Notes: generated by a model not told the origin, from the sequence alone. DNA of 63,537 nucleotides from Paenibacillus solanacearum (GCF_910593845.1 NZ_CAJVAS010000036.1:1-63537), one strand, 5' to 3'; numbered from the stretch's first letter, positions 1 to 8,226 are shown. Made by a program: numbers and translations.

Positions 1-114
1 CTCGGGCATCCTATTGCCATTTTTCAAATTGACACTATTCAAGAAGATATCTCTTTGTAGCTCTTCGTGGTATCGCTCCGCAGTCTGGTTTGGTGCTAAG
101 AGATACATTTACGT

Positions 115-147
115 AAAAAAAAGACCGCATCCCGAGCGAATGCGGTC
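115..147 (-). terminator. Rho-independent terminator of phage-type genes
   Basis: Perfect 8-bp stem (123-130 with 140-147) followed on the minus strand by a run of T residues. It lies just beyond the stop of the frameshifted minus-strand gene ending at 171, so it probably ends that small operon. Nothing recognisable lies in 1-114. Confidence 0.75.
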
Positions 148-170
148 CGTAACTGGACGAGGGCGGTCCC

Positions 171-387
171 TTACGCGCCTCTCACGACTTCAAAGCCGTT
201 GATGATAGCAGCCGCGAAGACGGCGCGGTGACGGCGGAAGTAATGGTACAGGAGGCGGGCGTCGGGGCACTCTTCGTCATACTGCCAAAATTGAAAAAAA
301 ATCATCGTCCGACCACCCTTGCGCCCGCAGACGTTCGATCGATTCAGCGACGGTTTGCGGAATAACGGGCTTCGCGAAGGTGCTCAT
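171..387 (-). pseudogene. frameshifted DUF1642-like phage protein
   Basis: Reading from ATG at 387 gives a start typical of phage DUF1642-type proteins (MSTFAKPVIPQTVAESIERL), then a stop after about 36 codons. Dropping one base from the 8-A run at 294-301 (plus strand) restores a 71-residue protein ending FAAAIINGFEVVRGA. DUF1642 proteins of Firmicute phages have the same VIP-start and a closing AxxxGYEV-like segment; the family call is from memory. The start overlaps the stop of the upstream small gene (ATGA), as in phage operons. The homopolymer could be a true mutation or a sequencing error. The function of the family is unknown. Confidence 0.5.
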
Positions 388-524
388 ACGCTCACTCCCC
401 GAAGCTTGCGGGGCTTATGGATTTTAGCAGCTGCGGCCCGCATCAGTATGCCATCGCGAATGCTCCATAGAACAGGATGGCGCGAATGATGTATCGGCTT
501 CTTGACGTCTGGCGTTGTTCTCAT
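384..524 (-). CDS. small phage-type protein, 46 aa
   Basis: Starts at ATG 524 with a near-perfect Shine-Dalgarno (GGAGGTGA, 531-538) nine bases upstream, and its TGA overlaps the ATG of the next gene by four bases. The product is short and basic (begins MRTTPDVKKPIHHSRHPV, ends RKLRGVSV) and I recognise no domain. The coupled spacing and strong ribosome site are the main evidence that it is translated. A second ATG at 531-533 in another frame gives a 35-residue alternative and cannot be excluded. Confidence 0.4.
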   Translation of the reverse strand: MRTTPDVKKPIHHSRHPVLWSIRDGILMRAAAAKIHKPRKLRGVSV

Positions 525-576
525 CGGGCATCACCTCCGAAAGAATGGGAACCTTGTTAACAGGATACCCCATCTA

Positions 577-681
577 TCAATCTAGTAAACGCCCGATAAG
601 AGACGATTCGCTAACGGACACATGGCGCGCATCGGCAAAACCGACACCACGGCGCACCAGCCTGTGGATGCGAATGCGCAT
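577..681 (-). CDS. possible 34-aa phage-type peptide
   Basis: A short ORF directly downstream of the phosphoesterase gene (18 bases after its stop), starting MRIRIHRLVRRGVGFADARHV. The basic start resembles small phage peptides, but the ribosome binding site is weak and there is no second line of evidence. Confidence 0.25.
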   Translation of the reverse strand: MRIRIHRLVRRGVGFADARHVSVSESSLIGRLLD

Positions 682-698
682 ATGCGGATTCCGGCGCG

Positions 699-1208
699 TC
701 ACTGTTCCTCTTTCGGCGCGACCATTTCCTGGATCGCATCAAAGCGGACCGGCTCGTAGTTCCAATGTTCCACGCTCACATTGACGTATTGCGGGCCTTC
801 ATACTTTTGCCCGTGAATATGTCCGTGAATGTTGACATAAGGCATATGCTTATTCATGTACATCGGTTCGTGGGATAATAAATAAAAGCCGTTGTAGACG
901 ATCGGATATTCGCTGACTTCGTCAAATCCGACATCCAGCCACCAGCTTCGCGTTCTCCCCCGGTCGTGATTGCCCATAATTAAATATTTATAGCCGTTCA
1001 GCCGGCTGACAATCGCTCCGGTCTTCTCCCGATTCAAGAATGAGAAGTCACCGAGATGAAACACCTTGTCGTCCTTCCCTACGACGGCATTCCATTTATC
1101 GATCATCGCTTCATTCATTTGATCCGCATTCTCGAATGGGCGGGATTCAAAATCGATAATGTGCTTATGACCGAAATGATGATCCGATATGACAAATACG
1201 CTGCCCAA
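699..1208 (-). CDS. calcineurin-like metallophosphoesterase
   Basis: A 169-residue phosphoesterase with the metal-binding motifs of the calcineurin fold in order: DHHFGH near residue 9, GDFS near 53, GNHDR near 79, SHEP near 112 and HGHIHG near 127. These residues bind two metal ions and hydrolyse phosphodi- or monoesters. Small enzymes of this type are frequent in phages and Firmicute chromosomes, and the substrate cannot be read from sequence. The start is a TTG at 1206-1208 with GGAGG about nine bases upstream; no in-frame ATG fits better. It sits next to phage-type small genes on the same strand and may belong to the same remnant. Confidence 0.85.
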   Translation of the reverse strand: MGSVFVISDHHFGHKHIIDFESRPFENADQMNEAMIDKWNAVVGKDDKVFHLGDFSFLNREKTGAIVSRLNGYKYLIMGNHDRGRTRSWWLDVGFDEVSEYPIVYNGFYLLSHEPMYMNKHMPYVNIHGHIHGQKYEGPQYVNVSVEHWNYEPVRFDAIQEMVAPKEEQ

Positions 1209-1305
1209 TGCATCCAGCCTCCGTTTCAGTTACGATTCCGTGCCCCATCGCCTGTGCAGATGCGCTGCGATAGCCTAATCCAATGCCGGACATAGCTCTC
1301 CATAA

Positions 1306-1336
1306 CGAAAAACCGCCGGAATTCGCAAATTCGGCG
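1306..1336 (-). terminator. Rho-independent terminator after the small membrane protein gene
   Basis: Stem 1314-1323 with 1328-1336 (one bulge), followed on the minus strand by TTTTT. It lies about 30 bases past the stop of the gene ending at 1365. Confidence 0.65.
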
Positions 1337-1364
1337 ATTTGTTCGCTGCGGGATATGCCCCGCC

Positions 1365-1685
1365 TTATCGCAATCTGCGATGGGTCGGCGGATAGTTGTC
1401 CTGCTGCGTGAGCGCCCCCAGGACGAGGATAATGGCGGATATGATATGCATGATCATGCCCACGATCGGAATAAAGCCGATCATCGAGGTAAAGATCCCG
1501 ACTACGCTGCCTAACCGGCCCGAACGTTCATTATGACAGATGAGCAAGGTGACCAGGTGTAAGGCGAGCATCACCCATAGGGCGGTGTATCCCGTAGAAA
1601 TGATGAAGGCGCCTCCCAGAACCGGTATGCCCAGAAAAGCTTCCATGCCGCCCGTTACGAATTTCATGAGTCTAGATAAGCTCAT
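1365..1685 (-). CDS. small integral membrane protein, 106 aa
   Basis: Three or four hydrophobic segments cover most of the protein (about residues 8-30, 33-50, 59-77 and 78-93), with a hydrophilic C-terminal tail rich in Arg and Gln. There are no catalytic motifs and I do not recognise a named family. It has its own terminator at 1306-1336 and stands alone between the phosphoesterase and the nucleotidyltransferase genes. The start at ATG 1685 has a purine-rich site (GGGAGGAAACGCC) upstream. Probably a real membrane protein of unknown role. Confidence 0.6.
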   Translation of the reverse strand: MSLSRLMKFVTGGMEAFLGIPVLGGAFIISTGYTALWVMLALHLVTLLICHNERSGRLGSVVGIFTSMIGFIPIVGMIMHIISAIILVLGALTQQDNYPPTHRRLR

Positions 1686-1882
1686 TGGCGTTTCCTCCCG
1701 AATATGCAGCCCGCTATAGGGCTCCGTTGTTATGAGTTTATTATACGCTGCGGCGCTTCGTCAAACATCGGACTTAAGTCAAACCGGCTCCCCCGTCCAT
1801 GGTCGGGGATGATATAGCAGCTGCCCTTCCGGAGCGACAACGTTATCTTCGCAGCATCGATAAGCGTCGACAGCGTATACGG

Positions 1883-2689
1883 TCACACATCGGATGCCCA
1901 TACGTCATTCAGTGCAGAACGAAACAAGGTATTGAGCCGGTCATCATCCCCTTGCTCCTCCGAATGCTCCTGACGCTCCGCCATCTTGACCGCGGCCTGA
2001 TCGTAACACGCCAGCTGCCGCTCCAGGAACGTATGGATCGGGGTCATCCACCGTTCCCCATCGGCTAGGTCGCCTCCGGACTTCTTGCGTTCCGACAGCT
2101 GCAGCATTGCTGCCCACAGCTCGCTTCCTTCCAGCACCAGGCGCTTCATTAGATCGGGAAAAGCAAGCGGAGGCATGGTGCGGTAGCGTTCAATCCACTG
2201 ACAGGCCAGGATGGGGCGCAGCACGTAAACGTAGTTTTTGATGCGCTGCCGGTCCTTCTCAAGCAATCGGATGTTCCTCTTTGCCATATTCAAGTAATGA
2301 CAGGCGCAAGACCTTGGAGAGAACACTGCTGCCGAGCAGTTGCGCAGCTGTGACGCTACCGACTCTCGCTGCGCATATACGATCGGCGATTGCAGCCATT
2401 CCAGCAGCGACGGGTTCGATTTGCGAAGCAGCCGGAGCGCTTTTCTCAGATCCCACCCGCTCAGATCCAGCGAGCTGCCCGCCGGACGTTGGATGACATC
2501 GCTTTGATCGAATATCGATAAATACCATGCCGTCGGCCGAATATATATAAACCGGACGTCATGGTCACTCTCCTCCGAATGAAGGCCCCATGCCCGGCTT
2601 CCCGCTTCGCAGGCGTACAGGATGCGCACGTGCTCTTCTTGTTCAATAGCTTGCAAAGCCGCGATCACATGCTGCGGAATTCCGCTCAT
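1883..2689 (-). CDS. YcgL-type predicted nucleotidyltransferase
   Basis: 268 residues with the polymerase-beta nucleotidyltransferase signature near the N-terminus: GSRAWG at about 31-36, then the metal-binding acidic pair in SDHDVRFIYIRP. The layout with a long helical C-terminal half fits the COG3541 (YcgL) group of stand-alone nucleotidyltransferases, whose substrate is not established. The start at ATG 2689 has GGGAGG 9-14 bases upstream. It is monocistronic as far as visible, with a gap of about 200 bases to both neighbours. This is one of two nucleotidyltransferase-fold genes in the window; the other (16222-17337) is unrelated in sequence. Confidence 0.8.
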   Translation of the reverse strand: MSGIPQHVIAALQAIEQEEHVRILYACEAGSRAWGLHSEESDHDVRFIYIRPTAWYLSIFDQSDVIQRPAGSSLDLSGWDLRKALRLLRKSNPSLLEWLQSPIVYAQRESVASQLRNCSAAVFSPRSCACHYLNMAKRNIRLLEKDRQRIKNYVYVLRPILACQWIERYRTMPPLAFPDLMKRLVLEGSELWAAMLQLSERKKSGGDLADGERWMTPIHTFLERQLACYDQAAVKMAERQEHSEEQGDDDRLNTLFRSALNDVWASDV

Positions 2690-2890
2690 GCGCCGATTCC
2701 TCCCTTACGATCATTTCGCTTCTCCTCTTGCCGCTACCGGGTATTCCCCTCCTAACATACCGCACCTGGGCTGCGACAGAAATAAATTACAAAAATTTAA
2801 TATTGTTATGATTTGTTATCGAAGGAAAAAATAAGCGGAGTGGAGAACTATTGGAAGTGCTTACAATTATAAATTTGGGAGGTTATACGG

Positions 2891-4537
2891 ATGAATCACA
2901 ATAACCGATTCGCCGTCATGTCAATCCTGTGCGGGAGCTTGCTGTTATCGGCAGCTGCGGGCGCCGCGGCGGAATCCGTGAAGTCGGACATGGCCGTTCT
3001 GATCGGCAAGGCGGAAGCATCGTTTGCCAAGCAAAGCCTTCTCGTCGACAGCAGTCTGTACGCGCCTTATGAAGCGGCCGCCAAGCAGCTCGGGGCCGAG
3101 GCCAAGTGGAATGCCGGGACGCAGACGCTGACGCTGGTCCAAGCAGGCAATACGCTGGAGATGAAAGCCGGCGCTCTGTCCTATCGTATCAACGGGCTGG
3201 AGCTGGCAACGGCCACACCGCTTCAGGACATTGGCGGCAGCGTATATCTTCCCGTCCGTACCGTTTTCGAGGCGTTCGGCTACCAGATCGGCTACGAGAA
3301 CAAGACACGGACCGTAAGCATGCAGTCTCGGATCGACACGAAGCCCGCTATGCTCGTCCACGGCATCTCGCCGGACGGCTATGTCACGGGGAGCGAGGTC
3401 AAAGTATCTATCTCCGCCTTTCATCATGTGCTGAAAGATTTTGCCCAGCACAAGGAGCCCAAGGCGGGAGAGGGCCACATTCATGTGTGGCTGGATAATG
3501 AAAAGCTGGATGCTGCCAGTGCGATCAAAGTGTTTAAAAATGAGCCGGTCGTCTTTCGCGACGTGAAGCCCGGCAAACATACGCTGACGGTGCAACTCGT
3601 CGGCAACGATCATAAGCCGATTCAACCGGAGGTCAAGCAGACGATTCCGTTCCATACCGTGTCCGTATCGATTCTGAAGGATCTGGATCCGAACCAGTCG
3701 GCCGGCCTGCGCATCGAAGGCGTCATTGCCGATGCCAAGCATCGCGTGTACACGGCAGAGATGGACTCGAAAAAGCTGTACAGAATCATGGCCGAGAGCG
3801 GAGCGATGGACGTCCTGACCGAGCTTCCCCGCTCAGGAACCGGGATGGCGTTTGATGCGGCGGGCAATTTATACATCGCCAGCGGCGGTCAGGAAGGCGT
3901 CATTTTCAAAGTGAACGCGAGCGATTTGAACGGCGGGCCTTTCGATACGTCGCGGGTGGAAACGTTCGTAAGCGGCGTGCAGGGCGCCAACGGGCTGACG
4001 TTCGATGCCAAAGGCAACCTGTACGTCAGCGGCGGCGCGAACGGCAATATTTACAAAGTCACGCCGGACGGGAAGTTAAGCACCTACCCGAGCGGCATTG
4101 CGGCGGAGCGCAAGGAGCAGCAGATCGTCGTCAACGGCATCGCGTTCGGTCCGGATGGCAAGCTGTATGTCGCCAACACCAGCTCGGGCGAGGTGAACCG
4201 ATTTACGATGCAGGCGGACGGCTCCTTGGGAAAACTGGAGCGTATCGCGAAGAGCGAGCTGCTCTACGGAGCCGACGGGCTCAACTTCGGCCCGGACGGT
4301 GCGATATATATTGCGGCCAACGAGCGGAATGCGATCGTCCGCGTGAGCTTGGACGGGAAAGTGACGGAGGTTGCGCAGAACGGCAATCAAGGGCCGCTGG
4401 AGTTTCCAGCCAGCCTTCATTTTGTCGGAAGCAAGCTGTATATCAGCAATTTCGATCAGCCGCGCGGGGCCAACAATCCGAACGCTCCCGGGATCGGCGC
4501 TTCCATCGCGGTGATCGAATTCGGAAACGCAAAGTAG
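2891..4537 (+). CDS. secreted stalk-domain protein with SMP-30/NHL-type propeller
   Basis: 548 residues in three parts. Residues 1-27 form a signal peptide ending in an Ala-rich cleavage region. Residues 34-145 match the copper-amine-oxidase N-terminal-like stalk domain common on the surface of Paenibacillus and relatives (KQSLLVDSSLYAPYEAAAKQ, GGSVYLPVRTVFEAFGYQI). Residues about 153-253 form a beta-rich segment with HIHVWLDN that I cannot name. From about 270 to the end there is a six-bladed SMP-30/gluconolactonase or NHL propeller with repeated FGPDGKLYVAN and FDAAGNLYIAS blades. The protein is likely exported and wall-associated. Whether the propeller is an enzyme or a binding module is unclear. 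The ribosome site GGGAGG precedes ATG 2891. Confidence 0.8.
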   Translation: MNHNNRFAVMSILCGSLLLSAAAGAAAESVKSDMAVLIGKAEASFAKQSLLVDSSLYAPYEAAAKQLGAEAKWNAGTQTLTLVQAGNTLEMKAGALSYRINGLELATATPLQDIGGSVYLPVRTVFEAFGYQIGYENKTRTVSMQSRIDTKPAMLVHGISPDGYVTGSEVKVSISAFHHVLKDFAQHKEPKAGEGHIHVWLDNEKLDAASAIKVFKNEPVVFRDVKPGKHTLTVQLVGNDHKPIQPEVKQTIPFHTVSVSILKDLDPNQSAGLRIEGVIADAKHRVYTAEMDSKKLYRIMAESGAMDVLTELPRSGTGMAFDAAGNLYIASGGQEGVIFKVNASDLNGGPFDTSRVETFVSGVQGANGLTFDAKGNLYVSGGANGNIYKVTPDGKLSTYPSGIAAERKEQQIVVNGIAFGPDGKLYVANTSSGEVNRFTMQADGSLGKLERIAKSELLYGADGLNFGPDGAIYIAANERNAIVRVSLDGKVTEVAQNGNQGPLEFPASLHFVGSKLYISNFDQPRGANNPNAPGIGASIAVIEFGNAK

Positions 4538-4606
4538 TTGGGCTGCGCCTTTCCACTCCACCGGGTTTATAGTATGCTAGCTTGTATAAGGGAGGCGAAG
4601 AAATCT

Positions 4607-5104
4607 ATGGTAAAACAACTGATCGTCGGAGACGCCATGCAGGAGCTGACCGCTACGCGCCGCATTCTGGAGCGCTTGCCCGAGGAGCATATGACGTGGA
4701 AACCGCATGAGAAATCGATGACATTGAGCGGTCTGGCCACGCACCTGATCAATCTGCTGAACTGGCAAGTCGCCATCTTTCTTTATCCGGAATTCGATCT
4801 TTCGACCGTGCCGCTTCGGCGGGAGCCTCTGAACCGACGCGAAGACATGCTGGAGGAATTCGACGCGAACATCATTAAGCTTGAAAAGCTGTTAGCCGAA
4901 TGCGACGAAACCACGCTCGGCGAACAATGGACCTTGCGGAACGGCGACCATATCATCCTGCGCCAACCGCGGGCGATCGCGCTTCGCACCTTCGGATTAA
5001 GCCACATGGTTCATCACCGCGCGCAGCTTGGAGTTTATTTGCGGCTTCTCGATATCCCTGTGCCGGGCCTCTACGGTCCCTCCGCCGATGAGGAAGGCAA
5101 ATAA
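4607..5104 (+). CDS. DinB-family protein
   Basis: 165 residues of a four-helix DinB/YfiT-type protein. Metal-ligand histidines are placed as in the family: HLINLLNW near residue 47 and HMVHHRAQLGVYLRLL near 133-138. Family members include bacillithiol or mycothiol transferases and stress-induced proteins of unknown chemistry. The start at ATG 4607 is chosen because GGGAGG sits 12 bases upstream; an upstream in-frame TTG at 4538 lacks a site. The terminator at 5119-5169 follows directly. Confidence 0.8.
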   Translation: MVKQLIVGDAMQELTATRRILERLPEEHMTWKPHEKSMTLSGLATHLINLLNWQVAIFLYPEFDLSTVPLRREPLNRREDMLEEFDANIIKLEKLLAECDETTLGEQWTLRNGDHIILRQPRAIALRTFGLSHMVHHRAQLGVYLRLLDIPVPGLYGPSADEEGK

Positions 5105-5118
5105 ACGAGGACACGACG

Positions 5119-5169
5119 AACAGTCGCGGGGCATCGGCATAACCGCCGGTACTCTGCGACTGTTTTTTT
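5119..5169 (+). terminator. Rho-independent terminator of the dinB-like gene
   Basis: Perfect 9-bp closing stem (5119-5127 with 5156-5164, AACAGTCGC) followed by seven T residues. Confidence 0.85.
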
Positions 5170-5282
5170 ACGGGAAGGACGCTACGTCATTTTCACGATA
5201 GCAATCTGGAAGAAATCTAGCTACGAAGTGCATGCTATAATAGCTGTAGTTAACATTTGAAATCATAATTGGAGGTCATGTC

Positions 5283-5711
5283 ATGGAAACAAGCAAACCC
5301 GTAACGATCACGGTAGAAACGACGGTTCAAGCGCCTGTCGAGAAAGTGTGGGCGTATTGGACAGAACCGGAACATATCACACAGTGGTCTTTTGCTGCCG
5401 ATGAATGGCATGCGCCAAAAGCGGAAAACGATTTGAGGGCTGGCGGAACGTTCGTTACCAGAATGGAAGCGAAGGATGGCAGCTTTGGATTTGATTTTGG
5501 CGGAGTATATGACGAAGTGAGAACAAATGAATTTATTGCATACACGCTTGGCGATGGACGAAAAGTGACGGTTACGTTTAGCCGTCAGGGTAATGCGACT
5601 CAAGTGACTGAGGCATTTGAAGCAGAATCTACCCATGAGATTGAGATGCAGCAAGCAGGCTGGCAAGCGATTTTGGACAATTTTAAAAAGTATAGCGAGC
5701 TTTCGAAATAA
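5283..5711 (+). CDS. SRPBCC (AHSA1-like) domain protein
   Basis: 142 residues with the START/AHSA1 hydrophobic-cavity fold. The N-terminal strand ITVETTVQAPVEKVWAYWTE, the central turn FVTRMEAKDGSFGFDFGGVY and the C-terminal helix QQAGWQAILDNFKKY are all typical. Members bind lipophilic ligands or act as stress-related polyketide-cyclase-like proteins; the substrate is unknown. GGAGG lies seven bases upstream of ATG 5283. It appears to be a single-gene unit. A weak hairpin at about 5732-5753 may end it. Confidence 0.85.
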   Translation: METSKPVTITVETTVQAPVEKVWAYWTEPEHITQWSFAADEWHAPKAENDLRAGGTFVTRMEAKDGSFGFDFGGVYDEVRTNEFIAYTLGDGRKVTVTFSRQGNATQVTEAFEAESTHEIEMQQAGWQAILDNFKKYSELSK

Positions 5712-5899
5712 AGGTTACGTTGCTTTTCTCCGAGTCACTTGCTGAGAGTGGCTCTTTTCCGTTAGTACTTCGCGAGGTGAATCGGATCATGAGCGATTGT
5801 CGCAGGCGGCAGATTGTTTGAGGGCTTTTCTTTAGGAAAAAGCAGGTAAGTGTCACGTTTATTTCAACACAGGTCGACCGTTAGCTGGTTATGCATTCA

Positions 5900-5934
5900 A
5901 ATGCTGCCGCGACAGCGAAAGGAACGGCAGCATT
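5900..5934. terminator. hairpin between SRPBCC and TetR genes
   Basis: Perfect 10-bp stem (AATGCTGCCG at 5900-5909 with its complement at 5925-5934). The T-rich side is on the plus strand and no good T run follows on the minus strand. It lies just past the end of the TetR gene and may work in both directions. Confidence 0.5.
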
Positions 5935-5955
5935 CTTTACCATTCGGCCAAATGG

Positions 5956-6567
5956 TTAATCGGACAACGGAGGATTGTACGTCATTCGCTTAAAGCCTTC
6001 CAAACATACGGAGAGCACCTGCATCGTCTCCTCCAGCGCATTCGGCTTCATCGATTCGCTGGCAAGCCGGAGCGCCGTCTCATTCAAGCCGCCCGAAATA
6101 AAATGAGCCGCGGCGTCAAGCGGAACCTTCTGAACGTACCCTTGCTCCTGCATGATCTCAAGCTGCTCCCTTAGCAGACGCATCGAATGCTTCTTATCCA
6201 TTTCCCTCCAAACATCCCAGCCTAATATCGCAGGTCCGTCGATCAGCATGATTCGCCGGTTGCGGTCTTCAACGGCCGCCATCATGAATGCGCGGCAGCC
6301 GAGGTAGAGCTGCTGCCACAGATCTTCGCTTGTCGATGCTTCCTGCTCTACCCTTTCGGCAACCTCGCGCTGGACGTCTTCAAGGACGATTCGAAACAAT
6401 TCCTTTTTGCTGCGAAAATGATGGTAGACCGCGCCCCGCGTCAAATTCGCTTCAGCAACGATCGATTCCAATGCGGCATTCGCATAGCCATGCTCGGTAA
6501 AATGCGTTCGGGCGACTTCGATCAGTTTGCGAATCGTTTCCGTTGTTTCCGCTTTACTTCTCCTCAT
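5956..6567 (-). CDS. TetR-family transcriptional regulator
   Basis: 203 residues from ATG 6567. The N-terminal helix-turn-helix is classic TetR (ARTHFTEHGYANAALESIVA, then AVYHHFRSKKELFRIVLEDV), followed by an all-helical ligand domain. ATG 6567 is preferred over ATG 6585 because only the former has a purine-rich site (GGAGAA) upstream. It is the last gene of a probable VOC-AlkC-TetR operon (44 bases after the alkC-like gene), and a perfect palindrome in the promoter of that operon (7870-7890) is the obvious candidate operator. So it is probably an autorepressor answering to an unidentified, perhaps electrophilic, compound. Confidence 0.85.
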   Translation of the reverse strand: MRRSKAETTETIRKLIEVARTHFTEHGYANAALESIVAEANLTRGAVYHHFRSKKELFRIVLEDVQREVAERVEQEASTSEDLWQQLYLGCRAFMMAAVEDRNRRIMLIDGPAILGWDVWREMDKKHSMRLLREQLEIMQEQGYVQKVPLDAAAHFISGGLNETALRLASESMKPNALEETMQVLSVCLEGFKRMTYNPPLSD

Positions 6568-6611
6568 GATCGATAGATTCTCCATTCATAAAACATTGGT
6601 GTCCCCGATTC

Positions 6612-7391
6612 CTATAGCTCCTTGATCATAGCGAGCGCATCCGGATCGCCGGACTTCACTAATGATCTTAATGCGTGGCGAACCATGCTCGGGCCATGCG
6701 CCCATCCGGCGCTTAGTTTGTCAGCCATCCAATTTATTGTGACCTGTTTACAATCCTTCGTCAAATCGTTCAAATGATTGGCCACTGACCTTCTGACATA
6801 GGTTGAACAGTCATCCAGCAATGGCTCCAGTAAAGCAAGATTACACAACGGATCGCCTTGTAACATGTTCATCCGCTTGGCCCACGGAAGCCGAGGACGC
6901 GTACCTTCGCTGACTAAACGGCGAACATGGAAGTTGGAGTCGTAAGCCCAAGAGGCGAGTAACTCCATACATTCCTCCGGATAACGGAGTATATACGGTC
7001 GTATGGCATATTCCGAAGTATGACGTTTGGTGATTTCATATAGCGCATCCATCGATATTCGAAAATGCTCCAACCCATATCGTTCCACGAAATAGGCGAC
7101 AGGCATCAGGAAGAACCCTTCCGTGAACATTCCCTGCTCCGTATCATTCTCCGGACCAAGTATTTGTAACAAGATAGCCAGTTGATCGGGATATTCGAAC
7201 GGCAATGCATCATGCAGCTCTTCTGCGATTACTTGGACTCTGGCCTTTAGTTCCAGCGGTTCCACATGATCCGCGACAGCCGTAACAAAATGAGATACTG
7301 GAAAATCAGGATAGCAGGGCTTGATTGATTCGGCTAACCGGATACATAGTTCTTTGCCGAAATAATTTTTCAAAGGTACATGCGTCCCCAT
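6612..7391 (-). CDS. AlkC/AlkD-like DNA alkylation repair protein
   Basis: 259 residues of helical HEAT-like repeats. The segment EGTRPRLPWAKRMN near residue 165, followed by repeats with VRRSVANHLNDL, matches the AlkC branch of HEAT-repeat DNA glycosylases, which remove 3-methyladenine and related N-alkylated bases. ATG 7391 has AAGGAG nine bases upstream and lies 12 bases after the VOC gene, so the two are probably co-transcribed. Placement with a VOC metalloprotein and a TetR regulator suggests an alkylation or antibiotic response, which is inference. Full length for the family. Confidence 0.75.
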   Translation of the reverse strand: MGTHVPLKNYFGKELCIRLAESIKPCYPDFPVSHFVTAVADHVEPLELKARVQVIAEELHDALPFEYPDQLAILLQILGPENDTEQGMFTEGFFLMPVAYFVERYGLEHFRISMDALYEITKRHTSEYAIRPYILRYPEECMELLASWAYDSNFHVRRLVSEGTRPRLPWAKRMNMLQGDPLCNLALLEPLLDDCSTYVRRSVANHLNDLTKDCKQVTINWMADKLSAGWAHGPSMVRHALRSLVKSGDPDALAMIKEL

Positions 7392-7403
7392 ACGAGTGTC
7401 TCC

Positions 7404-7832
7404 TTATTTCCATGTGTTATCGACATACTGGCTGCTGAACGCCTCCGTCGGAGGGATGACGGTAATGATATCGAGCAATATCCCGTTGGGATCGGAAGTG
7501 ATGAAATGCCGCTGTCCAAACTCCTCGCTCCGAATATCAAGCTTCAGGGGAAGTTTCGCCTGTTGAATGAGGCGTTCGTATTCGGCATCCACATCATCTA
7601 CCTCAAAGTTAAAGATCATCCCCTTTACCGTCGTCCTATAAGGTTCGGGAATCGTTGGGTGAGCGGCATCGAGAATCGCCAATTCGAAAGCCATGTCATT
7701 TTCGATTCTTTTCAAACTGATATACCAATCCGCCTCGAAAACTTTCTCGAATCCAAAATGCTCGATGTAAAATGCAGCCGTGACCAGAACTTGATCTGTT
7801 AAGATGACGGGATAAAAACTGGATATTTTCAT
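7404..7832 (-). CDS. VOC (glyoxalase/bleomycin resistance) family protein
   Basis: 142 residues with the paired beta-alpha-beta-beta-beta modules of the vicinal oxygen chelate fold: VILTDQVLVTAAFYIEHFGFEKVFEADW at the start and QRHFITSDPNGILLDIITVI at the end. Start ATG 7832 has GAGAGGGG upstream. It is the first gene of the operon with alkC and tetR, transcribed from the palindrome-bearing promoter at 7864-7893. VOC proteins include glyoxalases, fosfomycin-modifying enzymes and bleomycin binders, and the substrate here is not evident. Confidence 0.8.
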   Translation of the reverse strand: MKISSFYPVILTDQVLVTAAFYIEHFGFEKVFEADWYISLKRIENDMAFELAILDAAHPTIPEPYRTTVKGMIFNFEVDDVDAEYERLIQQAKLPLKLDIRSEEFGQRHFITSDPNGILLDIITVIPPTEAFSSQYVDNTWK

Positions 7833-7863
7833 GGGAAAAGCCCCTCTCGGATATGATAAATGA

Positions 7864-7893
7864 ATTTTAACATACATACTGTATGTATGTAAA
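7864..7893 (-). promoter_or_regulatory. sigma-A type promoter of the VOC-alkC-tetR operon
   Basis: On the minus strand TTTACA (7888-7893) and TAAAAT (7864-7869) are separated by 18 bases, about 32 bases upstream of the start codon. The spacer is occupied by the palindrome at 7870-7890. Confidence 0.65.
7870..7890. promoter_or_regulatory. candidate TetR operator
   Basis: Perfect inverted repeat: arms ACATACATAC and GTATGTATGT around a single T. It fills the space between the -35 and -10 boxes, where bound repressor would block RNA polymerase. The half-site resembles operators of AcrR/TetR regulators (TACATACAT). The regulator encoded at 5956-6567 in the same operon is the likely ligand; this is inference. 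Confidence 0.7.
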
Positions 7894-7898
7894 TGGTT

Positions 7899-8162
7899 TT
7901 AAAAAAAATCAGTTGGTATGTCAAAAGTTTGTGCGACCCGTACATTCTCCTCCGCATCATCTACGAAATGACCTCCGCGGGCGCAGCGTCATGCCATTGA
8001 AGGGTAATATCATAAATACGCGCATCCGCTTTTCGCCGGCCCATGCAATAAGAGACGGTTAAGAAGCTCAGGGGCAATCCCGAGCCGAAGTGCCCACTCT
8101 TCAAGGTATCCATGTTCCGGCCATATAAAAAACACACCGCCCCATCGCGGCGGCCTCTGCAT
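7899..8162 (-). pseudogene. decayed HAD-like hydrolase
   Basis: On the minus strand an ORF from ATG 8162 reads WGGVFFIWPEHGYLEEWALR and on to LLLHGP, like the N-terminal part of a HAD-family hydrolase, and stops at 8010. In a second frame IYDITLQWHDAAPAEV appears, and in a third GHFVDDAEENVRVAQTFDIP up to the stop at 7899. The last piece matches HAD motif III (VDDxxENVxxA). Internal deletion and at least two frameshifts make it non-functional. The motif I aspartate is not visible. The family call rests on short motifs. Confidence 0.5.
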
Positions 8163-8226
8163 CTCTGAGTTATCGTTCTCCGTAAACTACAGCAACATTT
8201 TCAATTCACTTTGGGCCATGCTATTT

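Noticed and set aside
2945..3742. Long minus-strand ORF opposite the stalk-propeller gene
   Set aside because: Shadow of a high-GC coding strand; no ribosome site, no domain, and the plus-strand product has signal peptide and known folds.
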